From NCBI RefSeq assembly GCF_001513965.1, contig NZ_KQ948016.1:585266-649265 (forward strand): a DNA stretch of 64,000 nucleotides. Direction: 5' to 3'. Below the pieces are notes generated by a model. That model had not been told where the DNA came from. It was given only the letters and a program-made list of their open reading frames with translations, and did no database searches. The first letter of the stretch is position 1, and the number at the start of each line of letters is the position of its first letter. The DNA comes from Streptomyces cellostaticus (GTDB lineage: Bacteria > Actinomycetota > Actinomycetes > Streptomycetales > Streptomycetaceae). A program made the position numbers and the translations under genes. This document shows positions 23,988 through 32,811 of this stretch, piece by piece.

Positions 23988-26900
23988 TCACACCAGGGCG
24001 GTGGCCTCCGCGAGGGAGAGGCCACCGCCCTCGGCGTACGCGGCCTCGTACGCGGGTCCGTCGAGCGTCTCCCGGATCCGGGCCTCGGTCAGCTCGAACA
24101 CCCGGCGCTCCACGCCGGAGGAGACGTGCCCGGCCGGCAGCAGGGCCTCGGCGGCGGCCAGGCAGCGGGCGGCGTCCGCGGCGCCGGCGACGCCGTCGCG
24201 GGCGGCCAGGGCCATCGCCGCGATGGTGAGGCAGATGGAGTGCAGATGCGGGGTGACGGCCTGGGACAGCGGGTCGGTGGCGAGCCGCAGTGCCCGGCGG
24301 ACGCGGGTCAGGGCCTCCTCGCAGCGGCGGTCCAGGGCGTCCATCCAGGCCTCCTGGCCGAGGATCAGGGCGTCGAAAACGACGAAGTGCGCGATCTTGA
24401 ACTCCTCGCGCAGCAGCCGGAGCTGGTCACGTGCCTCGGCGGTGCGGTCGGTCAGGCCGAGCCAGCAGGCGAGGAAGAGCCGGGCGGCGGGCATCGCCTC
24501 GTTGTGGACGCCGTCCTGGCGGGCGACGACGTCGCGCAGCATCCGCTCGCCGCGCTCGGTGTCGCCCGACTCCATGAGCACGTTGCCCAGCCGGGCGTTG
24601 AGGACGGCCGTCTGGGCGCGGGCCCCGAGGCGTTCGGCGTGTTCGATGGCCGCCGTGTAGTCGGTGGCGGCCTGCCCGTAGTGGCCCTTGCGTTCGTGGG
24701 CCTCGCCGCGGGCGGACAGCGCCTCGGCGGTGCCCCAGTCGTCACCGAGGCGGCGGTAGATCTCCAGCGCCTCGTCGGCGTCGCGGACGGCGTCCCCCGC
24801 CCAGGCGGTGCGGTTGGCGAGGAGGTTGGCGTTCATCTGCAGGGCGCCGGCCAGCTCCCATTCGAAGCCGGGGGTGTCCCGGCAGGTCCGCACGGTGGCG
24901 TCGAGGATCGTGTTCAGCCGCTCCACGCCGCCGGTCAGCATCTCGGCGAAGAACCACAGCATGCCCGGGGCCCGGCAGGTCTGCGGCATGCCGGGCTCGT
25001 AGACCTGGGTGACGACCCGCAGCTTGGCCTGCGCCTCGGGGGACTGCCAGGTCTCCAACTCGGTGTCCGCGCAGGCGAGATGGGCGAGGTGGACGCCGCG
25101 CCGGGCCTCGGCGAGGAGTTCGCCGGTGAGCGGGGGCGGGGTGTCGGTGCAGCGCTGCCACACCGGGCGGGCGGGGCGGACCGGCTCGGTGAACGGGTCG
25201 GGGCCGAGGGCCATGACCTCCTGGCACCAGGTGCGGGTCTCGATGCGCTGGTCGCGCATCTGCCAGAACCAGGCCAGCGACAGCACCAGGCTGAGCCCTT
25301 CCTGCTCGTCGCGGGCGGCGACGGCGTGCCTGAGGGCGGTGCGCAGGTTCTCGTACTCCAGCTGGAGCCGGTCGATGGCGGCGCGCTGCCCGGAGCCGCG
25401 CAGCAACGGGTCGGTGGTGCGGGCGAGTTCGCGGTAGTACGTCAGGTGGGCGCGCTCGGCGTCGGCCCGGCGCCCGGACTCCTCCAGCCGTTCGGCCGCG
25501 TACTCGGCGACGGTCTCAAGAAGGCGGTAGCGCATCCCGCCGTCCGCCGAAGGGGCGGCCACCACCAGGGACTTGTCGACCAGGGAGCCGAGCGCGTCCA
25601 GGGCGGCCGGGCCGCACACGGCCTCGGCGGCGGCCAGGTCGCAGCCGCCCGCGAAGACCGACAGGCGGGAGAGGACGTCCCGTTCCTCCTCGTCCAGCAG
25701 GTCCCAGGACCAGTCCACCACGGCGCGCAGGGTCTGCTGGCGGGGCAGCACGGTGCGGCTGCCGGTGCGCAGCAGCCGGAAGCGGTCGTCCAGCCGGTCG
25801 GCTATCTGGCGGGGTGTCAGCACGCGCAGCCGGGCGGCCGCCAGCTCGATCGCGAGGGGCAGTCCGTCGAGCCGGCGGCAGATCTCGGCACACGCCTCGG
25901 AGTCGTCCGCGACCCGGAATCCGGGCCGGGCGGCCAGGCCCCGGTCGGCGAGCAGCCGCAGCGCCACCGGCCCGGGCAGCGGCTCCACGGGCCGCACCAA
26001 CTCCCCCGGCACACCGAGGGGTTCGCGGCTGGTGGCCAGCACGGTCAGCTCCGGGCAGCGGGCCAGCAGGCGCTGCGCGAGACGCGCGGCGGCCTCTATG
26101 ACGTGCTCGCAGTTGTCGAGGACGAGCAGCATCCGGCGCCGGGCGCAGTGCTCCACGAGCCGCTCGACGGGGTCGCCGTGCCGGTCGGAGACCGCGCGGA
26201 TGGTCTCGACGCCGGCGCCGTGCAGCACGGTCTCGCGGGCGCCGATCGCGGTCAGCACGGCCTGCGGTACGGCGTCCGGGTCGTCCACGGGCGCCAGTTC
26301 AGCCAGCCACACCCCGTCCCGGGCGGTGTGCCGTACTGCCTCTGCGGCCTCCTGGGACAGCCGGGTCTTGCCGGCTCCGCCGGGCCCGAGCAGGGTGACC
26401 AGACGGGCCGCCGCGAGGTCGGCGCCGATGGCCGAGATGTCGGCCTCGCGGCCGACGAAGGAGGTGAGCCGGGCGGGCAGGTTGCCCGGTGCCGCCGGAG
26501 CCGGGGGCGCCGGCGGCTCGGCCGTCTCGGTCAGCAACTCGGTGTGCAGGGCGCGCAGTTCGGGGCCCGGGTCGGAGCCGAGCCGGTCCGCGAGGAGCCG
26601 TCGTACGTCCTCGTAGGCGGCCAGCGCCTGGGCGGGCCGGCCGGCGGCGCGCAGGGCGCGCAGCCGCAGCGCCTGGAGCGGCTCGTCCAGGGGGTGGCCG
26701 TCGCACAGGGCGGTCAGCTCGGGCAGGGACTGCTCGGCGTGGCCGAGGGCGAGGGCGGCGGTGTGCCGGGCGCGCAGTGCGTCCAGGCGGCGGGTCTCCC
26801 AGCGGGCCGCCTCGGCGGTGCGGTCGGGCAGGTCGGCGAGGGCGGGGCCGTGCCACAGGGCGAGCGCGTCGTCGAGGACGGCGGCGGCCTTGGCCGGGTC

Positions 26901-27251
26901 GCCGTCACTCAGGGCGCGCAGGCCCTCGCCGGTCAGCCGGTCGAACCGGCCCAGGTCGACGTCGTCGGGGGCGGCGGCGAGGCGGTAGCCGCCCCCGACG
27001 GAGGCGACGGCGTCGGCGCCGAGCGCCCGGCGCAGCCGGCCCACCAGCGCCTGCAGGGCGCCCGTGGCATCGGCGGGCGGCTCCGCACCCCACACCTCGT
27101 CCACCAGCACGCCCGCCGGCACGGTCCGGCCGGCCCGCAGCGCGAGGACGCTCAGCAGGGTACGCAGCCGCGCCCCGCCGACCGGGACGGGCGTGCCGTC
27201 GGGACGGAGTGCCTGGGTGGGGCCGAGCAGGCGATAACGCACGGGGTCCAT
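23988..27251 (-). CDS. AfsR/DnrI-type (SARP-like) regulator with NB-ARC and TPR domains
   Basis: A 1087-residue multidomain regulator. Residues 1-95: OmpR-type winged helix (LLGPTQALRPDG, RLRTLLSVLALRAGRTVPAG). About 95-240: bacterial transcriptional activation domain (DDVDLGRFDRLTGEGL, EPLQALRLRALRAAGRPAQA). About 260-560: STAND/NB-ARC ATPase with SFVGREADI, Walker A GPGGAGKTRLS, RMLLVLDNCEHV (Walker B) and TSREPLGVPGE. The last 450 residues are TPR-like helical repeats. Such proteins integrate ATP and ligand or partner signals and activate secondary-metabolism genes. No biosynthetic cluster is adjacent; the target may be the ABC pair. Confidence 0.92.
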   Translation of the reverse strand: MDPVRYRLLGPTQALRPDGTPVPVGGARLRTLLSVLALRAGRTVPAGVLVDEVWGAEPPADATGALQALVGRLRRALGADAVASVGGGYRLAAAPDDVDLGRFDRLTGEGLRALSDGDPAKAAAVLDDALALWHGPALADLPDRTAEAARWETRRLDALRARHTAALALGHAEQSLPELTALCDGHPLDEPLQALRLRALRAAGRPAQALAAYEDVRRLLADRLGSDPGPELRALHTELLTETAEPPAPPAPAAPGNLPARLTSFVGREADISAIGADLAAARLVTLLGPGGAGKTRLSQEAAEAVRHTARDGVWLAELAPVDDPDAVPQAVLTAIGARETVLHGAGVETIRAVSDRHGDPVERLVEHCARRRMLLVLDNCEHVIEAAARLAQRLLARCPELTVLATSREPLGVPGELVRPVEPLPGPVALRLLADRGLAARPGFRVADDSEACAEICRRLDGLPLAIELAAARLRVLTPRQIADRLDDRFRLLRTGSRTVLPRQQTLRAVVDWSWDLLDEEERDVLSRLSVFAGGCDLAAAEAVCGPAALDALGSLVDKSLVVAAPSADGGMRYRLLETVAEYAAERLEESGRRADAERAHLTYYRELARTTDPLLRGSGQRAAIDRLQLEYENLRTALRHAVAARDEQEGLSLVLSLAWFWQMRDQRIETRTWCQEVMALGPDPFTEPVRPARPVWQRCTDTPPPLTGELLAEARRGVHLAHLACADTELETWQSPEAQAKLRVVTQVYEPGMPQTCRAPGMLWFFAEMLTGGVERLNTILDATVRTCRDTPGFEWELAGALQMNANLLANRTAWAGDAVRDADEALEIYRRLGDDWGTAEALSARGEAHERKGHYGQAATDYTAAIEHAERLGARAQTAVLNARLGNVLMESGDTERGERMLRDVVARQDGVHNEAMPAARLFLACWLGLTDRTAEARDQLRLLREEFKIAHFVVFDALILGQEAWMDALDRRCEEALTRVRRALRLATDPLSQAVTPHLHSICLTIAAMALAARDGVAGAADAARCLAAAEALLPAGHVSSGVERRVFELTEARIRETLDGPAYEAAYAEGGGLSLAEATALV

Positions 27252-27275
27252 TGTCTCCGGAGCGGTCGGGTCAGG

Positions 27276-27773
27276 TCACCGGGTTCGGGCGGCGCGCCGT
27301 CCGGGGCCTTCGGCGTCGTCCGGGACCTCCAGGGTGACGAGGGCGCCGGCGGCACGCCGGACACGGAACGGAACCTGCCGCGGCGGCTGTTCCTCGTACT
27401 CGAAGCCGTCGAACCACCTCGGACAGCTGTCGACGGGCTCCAGGGTCCGTGAGCCGGGCACCGGCTCCAGTTTGCGCCCGGTCGCCCGGAAGACCACCGT
27501 GCCGGGCGGCGGGTCGGCGGTCTCGGCGGCGCGCGGGTCGTGGTGGGCCGCGTACTCCTGGTGCACCAGGTCGATGGCGCGGACCCGGCCGACGGTCCTG
27601 TGCTTCGGGCCGCCGTGGTTCTCCACCCAGGCCTGGGCGCCGTACCAGCAGCCGCCTCGGGCCTCCCCCTCGTCGACGGAGACCAGCCGCCAGCCGACCT
27701 CGTCGCCGACCGAGAAGGTCCTGCCGCAGCACTCCATCTGCCAGTCCTCGTAGAACACCCTCATCAGTGTCAT
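27276..27773 (-). CDS. Hypothetical protein, possibly DUF6578
   Basis: 165 residues from ATG 27773 (GGAGGG upstream; ATG 27764 also possible). It opens MTLMRVFYEDWQMECCGRTF, then FSVGDEVGWRLVSVDEGEAR, and has a second half FRATGRKLEPVPGSRTLEPV, CPRWFDGFEYEEQPPRQVPF. No transmembrane segment or known catalytic motif. I associate the WQMECCG/VGDEV pattern with DUF6578, from memory only. It lies 24 bp upstream of the AfsR-like start in the same direction. Confidence 0.7.
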   Translation of the reverse strand: MTLMRVFYEDWQMECCGRTFSVGDEVGWRLVSVDEGEARGGCWYGAQAWVENHGGPKHRTVGRVRAIDLVHQEYAAHHDPRAAETADPPPGTVVFRATGRKLEPVPGSRTLEPVDSCPRWFDGFEYEEQPPRQVPFRVRRAAGALVTLEVPDDAEGPGRRAARTR

Positions 27774-27878
27774 TCCCCCACCCTCCAGGAACCGGACGGC
27801 CACCGCGAGACGTTTTCCCCGCGAGCCCCCGGCCGGTACGGTCGGCATCGCGACCGTACCCGCCTCCAGGAGCAGCCC

Positions 27879-28679
27879 ATGACGACCGCCACCACCCGCC
27901 GCGGCGAGAGCCGGATCAGTCCCGTCTTCGTCGGGATCCTGGCCGTCACGGCGGTGACCGGCTGGGCCACCTGGACGGGGTTCGCCGCGCAGCCGGGCCT
28001 CGCGGTGTTCCTGTTCGTCACGGCGGCCTGGATCGTCTCCCTGTGCCTGCACGAGTACGCGCACGCGCGCACCGCCCTGCACAGCGGCGACATCACGGTC
28101 GGCGCGAAGGGCTACCTCACGCTCAACCCGCTGAAGTACACGCACGCGCAGCTGAGCATCGTGCTCCCGGTGCTGTTCGTGATCATGGGCGGGATCGGTC
28201 TGCCGGGCGGTGCGGTGTTCATCGAACGCAACCGCATCCGGGGCCGCTGGCGGCACAGCCTGATCTCGGCGGCGGGCCCGCTGGCGAACGTCCTGTTCGC
28301 GGCGGTGTGCACGGCGCCCTTCTGGCTGCACGCCCTGGACGGGGTGCCCCTCGACTTCCGGTACGCGCTGGCCTTCCTCGCCCTGCTCCAGGTGACGGCG
28401 GCGATCCTGAACTTGCTGCCGGTGCCGGGCCTGGACGGCTACGGAGTGATCGAGCCGTGGCTGTCGCACAAGGTGAAGCGGCAGGTGGAGCCGTACGCGC
28501 CGTTCGGGCTGCTGTTCGTGTTCGCACTGCTGTGGGTGCCGTCGGTCAACAGCGTGTTCTTCGACGCGATCGACGCGATCCTGCGCGGTCTGAGTGTCGA
28601 CGACTTCTCCCGCGCCTGCGGCCACGAGCTCTACCGCTTCTGGCGCGACACCCCGGAGGTCTGCACGCTCAGCCCGTGA
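27879..28679 (+). CDS. Site-2 protease family membrane metalloprotease
   Basis: 266 residues, five to six hydrophobic segments. The zinc motif HEYAHARTALHSGD (HExxH) lies in the second helix, and NLLPVPGLDGYG provides the third ligand Asp (NxxPxxxLDG). The mid part GRWRHSLISAAGPLANVL is the conserved AGP loop. The active site faces the membrane. No PDZ domain, so it is the short (Rip3/YwhC-like) type. Substrate unknown. ATG 27879 follows CAGGAG. Confidence 0.92.
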   Translation: MTTATTRRGESRISPVFVGILAVTAVTGWATWTGFAAQPGLAVFLFVTAAWIVSLCLHEYAHARTALHSGDITVGAKGYLTLNPLKYTHAQLSIVLPVLFVIMGGIGLPGGAVFIERNRIRGRWRHSLISAAGPLANVLFAAVCTAPFWLHALDGVPLDFRYALAFLALLQVTAAILNLLPVPGLDGYGVIEPWLSHKVKRQVEPYAPFGLLFVFALLWVPSVNSVFFDAIDAILRGLSVDDFSRACGHELYRFWRDTPEVCTLSP

Positions 28680-28860
28680 CCGACTTGCCCTGCCCCGTGG
28701 CGGCCCGGTCGCGCTTGACGTAGTACCAGGTCATGTTGGACGACAGGCCCGCCAGCAGCACCCAGACGATCCCCAGCCAGCTGCCCTGGGCGAACGAGAC
28801 GACCGCGGCGGCCACGGCGAGGACACAGACGACGAGGGTGTAGAGGGCGATGCGGGGCAT
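28669..28860 (-). CDS. Small membrane protein
   Basis: 63 residues with two hydrophobic helices (IALYTLVVCVLAVAAAVVSF and WLGIVWVLLAGLSSN) and a basic end YYVKRDRAATGQGKS. No family recognised. It overlaps the 3' end of the site-2 protease gene by 11 bp on the opposite strand. Confidence 0.65.
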   Translation of the reverse strand: MPRIALYTLVVCVLAVAAAVVSFAQGSWLGIVWVLLAGLSSNMTWYYVKRDRAATGQGKSVTG

Positions 28861-28879
28861 GGGGTCGGCTCTCTTCGCG

Positions 28880-28909
28880 GGGGACACTGCTACGACGACC
28901 AGTGTCCCC
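28880..28909 (-). terminator. Terminator of the F420 oxidoreductase gene
   Basis: Perfect 10-bp stem GGGGACACTG / CAGTGTCCCC around a 10-nt loop, 16 bp past the oxidoreductase stop codon. Confidence 0.65.
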
Positions 28910-28924
28910 CATGGCCTCATGAGC

Positions 28925-29638
28925 TCATACGTCGGTGACGCGGAGCCCGGCGTGTGCCTTGTACCGGCGGTTGACGGAGATCAGGTTCGCGACGAGCGAC
29001 TCGACCTGGTGGGCGTTGCGCAGCCGGCCGGCGAAGACGCCGCGCATGCCGGGGATGCGCCCGGCCAGCGCCTGGACCGTCTCCACGTCGGCGCGCCCCT
29101 CGCCGAGCACCATCACATCGGTGTCGATCTCCTCGATCTCCGGGTCCTGGAGCAGTACGGCCGACAGGTGGTGGAAGGCGGCGGTGACCCGGGAGTCGGG
29201 CAGCAGGGCGGCGGCCTGCTGGGCGGCGCTGCCCTCCTCCGGCTTCAGCGCGTAGGCGCCCTGCTTGTCGAAGCCGAGCGGGTTCACGCAGTCGACGACG
29301 AGCTTGCCGGCCAGCTCCGCGCGCAGGGACTCCAGCGTCTTGCCGTGGCCCTCCCACGGTACGGCGACGATCACGATGTCGCTGCGGCGCGCGGTCTCGG
29401 CGTTGTCGGCGCCCTCCACGCCGTACCCCAGCTCCTCGGCGGCGGCCTGCGCGCGCTCGGCGGCCCGCGAGCCGATGATCACCTTCTGGCCGGCCCGGGC
29501 GAGCCGGTAGGCGAGGCCCTTGCCCTGCGGGCCGGTGCCGCCGAGCACGCCGACGACCAGCCCGGAGACGTCGGGCAGGTCCCAGGGGTCCTTGGCGGGG
29601 GCCTTCGCGGGAGTCTGTGCGCTGTCGGTAGAGGTCAT
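28925..29638 (-). CDS. npdG: NADPH-dependent F420 reductase
   Basis: 237 residues. A Thr/Ala/Pro-rich N-terminal tail precedes a Rossmann fold: VVGVLGGTGPQGKGLAYRLA, KVIIGSRAAERAQAAAEEL (Ser/Arg binding the NADP phosphate), DIVIVAVPWEGHGKTL. Then VVDCVNPLGFDKQGAYAL and PGMRGVFAGRLRNAHQVESLVANLI. It moves hydride between NADPH and deazaflavin F420, a cofactor made by actinobacteria. Cytosolic. Monocistronic or with the sialidase gene 37 bp upstream in the same direction. Confidence 0.93.
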   Translation of the reverse strand: MTSTDSAQTPAKAPAKDPWDLPDVSGLVVGVLGGTGPQGKGLAYRLARAGQKVIIGSRAAERAQAAAEELGYGVEGADNAETARRSDIVIVAVPWEGHGKTLESLRAELAGKLVVDCVNPLGFDKQGAYALKPEEGSAAQQAAALLPDSRVTAAFHHLSAVLLQDPEIEEIDTDVMVLGEGRADVETVQALAGRIPGMRGVFAGRLRNAHQVESLVANLISVNRRYKAHAGLRVTDV

Positions 29639-29675
29639 GGGCCGACTCTACGTCCGTGGCGCCGGCGGCACCGGG

Positions 29676-30749
29676 TCAGGTGAGCCGCGTCACGGGCACC
29701 CGGCGGAAGGTGATCGTCTCGTAGGCGCCGAAGTCCCCGGTCTCGTAGAGGAGTCCGACGGTGCCCCGGTCGATGCGGACCAGGTCGGAGTAGGCGGCGG
29801 GCAGTCCGTCGACGGTGAAGGCCGGGCGCCAGGTGGTGCCGCCGTCGCCGGAGGCGCGGATGGTCATCAGGGCGCGGGCGGCGGGGTCGGCCGGGGCGGA
29901 GAAGAGGAGCAGGTCGGGGTCGCGGAGCTGGAGGACGGATGCTTCGCAGATCGGGGTGGTCAGCCCGGCCTGCGGGCGGAAGGGCTTGACCAGGGTCTTT
30001 CCGCCGTCCTCGGAGTGGGCGTCGGCGCGGTTGCCGGGTGCGGGAGAGTCGTTGCGGGCGTTGAAGTAGACGCGGCCGTCGGAGAGTTCGGCGGCGGTGG
30101 TCTCGTTGACGTTGACGTAGCCGTCGGTGTTGTCGTCGAGGCAGCCGAGATGCCAGGTCTCGCCGCGGTCGTCGCTGAGCAGGCAGTGGCCGCCGTTGTA
30201 CCTGGCCTCGGCGCCGGTGTCGGTGCCGGTGGGCGGCAGGGTGTGGTTGCCGGGTACGAGGACGCGGCCGGAGTCGAGCTGGAGGGCGTGGCCGGGGGTG
30301 GTGGCGTACCAGCGCCAGCCGGGCTTCTTCACCTGCTGGGTGATCTCCCTCGGTGTGGACCAGGTCGCCCCGTCGTCGTCGCTGTGCTGCACCCACACCC
30401 GCCGGCCGTCGGCGTCCGGGACCTGGCCGCGCACAATGGCGTCCTCGGTGGCGCCGGCCGCGGCGCGGACGTGCACGAGCAGGATGCGGCCGGTGTCGAG
30501 GACGACCGGGGCGGGGTTGCCGGCGAGGTTCTTCCCGTTGCGGGCGGCGACCCGCAACGGGCCCCAGGTGCGGCCGCCGTCCGTGGACCGCTTCAGCACG
30601 ATGTCGATGTGCCCGTGGTCGGCGGCGGAGTCGACCCGGCCCTCGCAGAAGGCGAGCAACGTGCGGGAACGCGTCGCTACGACGGCTGGGATGCGGAAGC
30701 TCGCGTACCCCTCGTGGCCCGCGCGGAAGGGGACGGACACGTCGGTCAT
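29676..30749 (-). CDS. Exo-alpha-sialidase (BNR/Asp-box repeats)
   Basis: 357 residues from ATG 30749 (GAGGAG 8 bp before it). It has the sialidase FRIP motif (ASFRIPAVV), the Arg binding the carboxylate, ALLAFCEGRVDS, and five Asp boxes: STDGGRTWG, SDDDGATWS, SDDRGETWH, SEDGGKT, SGDGGTTWR. The late Tyr/Glu region NVNETTAAELSDGRVYFNAR fits the active site. There is no signal peptide, so it is cytosolic, unlike most bacterial sialidases. It may act on imported sugars or have another glycan substrate. Confidence 0.88.
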   Translation of the reverse strand: MTDVSVPFRAGHEGYASFRIPAVVATRSRTLLAFCEGRVDSAADHGHIDIVLKRSTDGGRTWGPLRVAARNGKNLAGNPAPVVLDTGRILLVHVRAAAGATEDAIVRGQVPDADGRRVWVQHSDDDGATWSTPREITQQVKKPGWRWYATTPGHALQLDSGRVLVPGNHTLPPTGTDTGAEARYNGGHCLLSDDRGETWHLGCLDDNTDGYVNVNETTAAELSDGRVYFNARNDSPAPGNRADAHSEDGGKTLVKPFRPQAGLTTPICEASVLQLRDPDLLLFSAPADPAARALMTIRASGDGGTTWRPAFTVDGLPAAYSDLVRIDRGTVGLLYETGDFGAYETITFRRVPVTRLT

Positions 30750-30881
30750 CGAGGGGCTCCTCATACGGGACGCGCAACCGGGCGGAACACGGGCAGGGAC
30801 GGTCCGTCACCATCCCCAGGTCGGGCGAATTCGGGGTGAACGACCGGTCAAGAGTGTCCGGTTGCGGCAGGATGCGGTCGC

Positions 30882-31478
30882 ATGGACGCCGTACGGGTCG
30901 CATTGTTGCGCGAAGTGCTCGCCGGGACCGAGTGGTTGGGGGCCACGCGGCGGTTCGCGGGGGTGCTGCGCGGGTCCGTGGTGGCGCACCGGGGCGGGCT
31001 GCTGCTGGTCGGCACGCCCGAGTACGAGCCCTGGCATCTGGCCGCGCACCTGGTGGACGAGGCGGCGTGGTCGGGCACACCGGAGCTGGCCCCCACGCTC
31101 GTACGGCATCACGCGCGCCCCGCCGATCCCGCGCACCTGTCCGTAGGGCCGGGCCGGATCGAGGAGGCGCGACGGGGTGAGACCCTGCTGGTGGTCGCGC
31201 CCGAGGAGCCGGCGGAGCTGCTGGAACGGGTGCATGCGGCGCGCCGGGCCGGGGTGACGGTGCTGGCGCTGGGGGCGGGCGGGGGTGAGCTTTCCGCGAT
31301 GGCCCATGACACGCTGGCCGTGCCCGAGGGGGCGGAGCTGGACCTGGACAGCGTGCAGCACCTGGTGAGCGCGGCGGCGGGCGAGAACGCGGGCTCTCCG
31401 AGGGTTCGGCGGGTTTTCCGTGACCGTTTGTCGAGGCTGGCGGAGTTCTTGACGGCCCCGCCGGCTGCCCCTTGGTGA
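30882..31478 (+). CDS. SIS-like hypothetical protein
   Basis: 198 residues. The middle resembles a sugar-isomerase fold: GETLLVVAPEEPAELLERVH, RRAGVTVLALGAGGGELSAM, HDTLAVPEGAELDLDSVQHL. The N-terminus has RFAGVLRGSVVAHRGGLLLV and EYEPWHLAAHL. No catalytic residues can be named. Conserved in streptomycetes as far as I recall, but uncharacterised. Followed by a strong hairpin. Confidence 0.7.
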   Translation: MDAVRVALLREVLAGTEWLGATRRFAGVLRGSVVAHRGGLLLVGTPEYEPWHLAAHLVDEAAWSGTPELAPTLVRHHARPADPAHLSVGPGRIEEARRGETLLVVAPEEPAELLERVHAARRAGVTVLALGAGGGELSAMAHDTLAVPEGAELDLDSVQHLVSAAAGENAGSPRVRRVFRDRLSRLAEFLTAPPAAPW

Positions 31479-31482
31479 CTCG

Positions 31483-31522
31483 CCCGCCCACCCGACTCGG
31501 CCGGCCGGGACAGGTGGGCGGG
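31483..31522. terminator. Terminator between convergent genes
   Basis: CCCGCCCACC (31483-31492) pairs with GGTGGGCGGG (31513-31522) around a 20-nt loop, 5 bp after the SIS-like gene and facing the small gene at 31562. Confidence 0.65.
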
Positions 31523-31561
31523 TGGGAAACGGGGTCCGGGGCGGCGGAGCCCCGGGCGTGA

Positions 31562-31795
31562 TCAGCCCTCGTCCGCCGAGCCCTCCGCAGGGGCGTCGTG
31601 CCAGCGCGGGTCGTTCTCCCACTCGAGATTGCGCTCCCGGGCGGTCTCCAGCGCGTGCTGGGCCTCCTGCCGGGAGGCGTACGGCCCGAAACGGTCCTTG
31701 CCCGGGCAGTCTGGGCCCTCCTCGACCTTCTTGTGCTCCAGGCAGTAGTACCACTCGCCCGGCTTGCCGACGGTGCGCTTCTTGAACAGGGCCAT
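31562..31795 (-). CDS. Small conserved hypothetical protein
   Basis: 77 residues: [20 protein letters not shown], then [46 protein letters not shown] lies 7 bp before the ATG. The [12 protein letters not shown] and C-P pattern with a following helix suggests a small zinc-stabilised or nucleic-acid-associated fold, but no function is known. It is divergent to map with 58 bp between the starts. Confidence 0.8.
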   Translation of the reverse strand: MALFKKRTVGKPGEWYYCLEHKKVEEGPDCPGKDRFGPYASRQEAQHALETARERNLEWENDPRWHDAPAEGSADEG

Positions 31796-31853
31796 GAACA
31801 GCTCCTCTCGCCACCGACATGTTCCCCCATGCCCGCTGGTTAGACTCGCTTGC

Positions 31854-32711
31854 ATGTCTGGCCAGTCGCTGCTCGTACCAGGGGAGCTCTCTCCCACCCG
31901 TTCGGTACCCGGAAACATCCGCCGCCCCGAGTACGTCGGCAAGCCCGCGCCGACGCCGTACACCGGACCGGAGGTGCAGACCCCCGAGACCATCGAGGCG
32001 ATGCGCGTCGCCGGCCGTATCGCCGCGCAGGCGATGGAGGAGGCGGCGAAGATCATCGCGCCCGGTGTCACCACCGACCAGCTGGACAAGGTCGCCCACG
32101 CGTACATGTGCGACCACGGCGCCTACCCGTCCACGCTGGGCTACCGCGGTTTCCCGAAGTCGCTGTGCACCTCGGTCAACGAGGTCATCTGCCACGGCAT
32201 CCCGGACTCGACGGTCCTCAGGGACGGCGACATCGTCAACCTGGACGTGACGGCGTACATCGGCGGCGTGCACGGCGACAACAACGCCACCTACCTGGTC
32301 GGGGACGTGGACGACGAGTCGCGGCTGCTGGTGGAACGGACCCGGGAGTCCCTCGATCGGGCGATCAAGGCGGTCAGGCCGGGCCGGCAGATCAACATCA
32401 TCGGTCGGGTCATCGAGTCGTACGCCAAGCGCTTCGGCTACGGGGTCGTGCGCGACTTCACCGGGCACGGCATCAACTCGTCGTTCCACTCCGGCCTGAT
32501 CATCCCGCACTACGACAGCCCGCACGCGACGACGGTCATGCAGCCCGGCATGACCTTCACGATCGAGCCGATGCTGACGCTGGGCACGCACGAGTACGAC
32601 ATGTGGGACGACGGCTGGACCGTCGTGACCAAGGACCGCAAGCGGACGGCCCAGTTCGAGCACACGCTGGTCGTGACGGAGACGGGTGCGGAGATCCTGA
32701 CTCTCCCCTGA
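31854..32711 (+). CDS. map: Methionine aminopeptidase type I
   Basis: 285 residues with an N-terminal extension of about 40 residues ([18 protein letters not shown]) as in actinobacterial MapA. Metal ligands: Asp in [13 protein letters not shown], Asp in [13 protein letters not shown], His in [11 protein letters not shown], Glu in [11 protein letters not shown], Glu in [12 protein letters not shown]. Removes the initiator Met from new proteins in the cytosol. A -10-like TAGACT (31841-31846) lies 7 bp before the ATG, so the mRNA is probably leaderless, and no Shine-Dalgarno is present. Confidence 0.96.
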   Translation: MSGQSLLVPGELSPTRSVPGNIRRPEYVGKPAPTPYTGPEVQTPETIEAMRVAGRIAAQAMEEAAKIIAPGVTTDQLDKVAHAYMCDHGAYPSTLGYRGFPKSLCTSVNEVICHGIPDSTVLRDGDIVNLDVTAYIGGVHGDNNATYLVGDVDDESRLLVERTRESLDRAIKAVRPGRQINIIGRVIESYAKRFGYGVVRDFTGHGINSSFHSGLIIPHYDSPHATTVMQPGMTFTIEPMLTLGTHEYDMWDDGWTVVTKDRKRTAQFEHTLVVTETGAEILTLP

Positions 32712-32736
32712 TCGCCTGATCACCTGATCGCCGCCG

Positions 32737-32762
32737 AGCCCGCTCCCTGACGGGGGCGGGCT
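32737..32762 (+). terminator. map terminator
   Basis: AGCCCGC (32737-32743) and GCGGGCT (32756-32762) form a 7-bp stem followed by TTCTCTT. It lies 25 bp after the map stop. Confidence 0.7.
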
Positions 32763-32780
32763 TTCTCTTGTACGCTTTTA

Positions 32781-32795
32781 CCGACAACTTGTCGG
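32781..32795 (+). promoter_or_regulatory. Palindrome in the heme oxygenase promoter region
   Basis: CCGACAA-C-TTGTCGG, perfect 7-bp arms, centred 24 bp before the heme oxygenase start. It looks like a repressor operator near the transcription start. It differs from the iron box of the efe operon, so a different sensor may act here. Confidence 0.5.
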
Positions 32796-32811
32796 CAACG
32801 AGGATCTGCCC

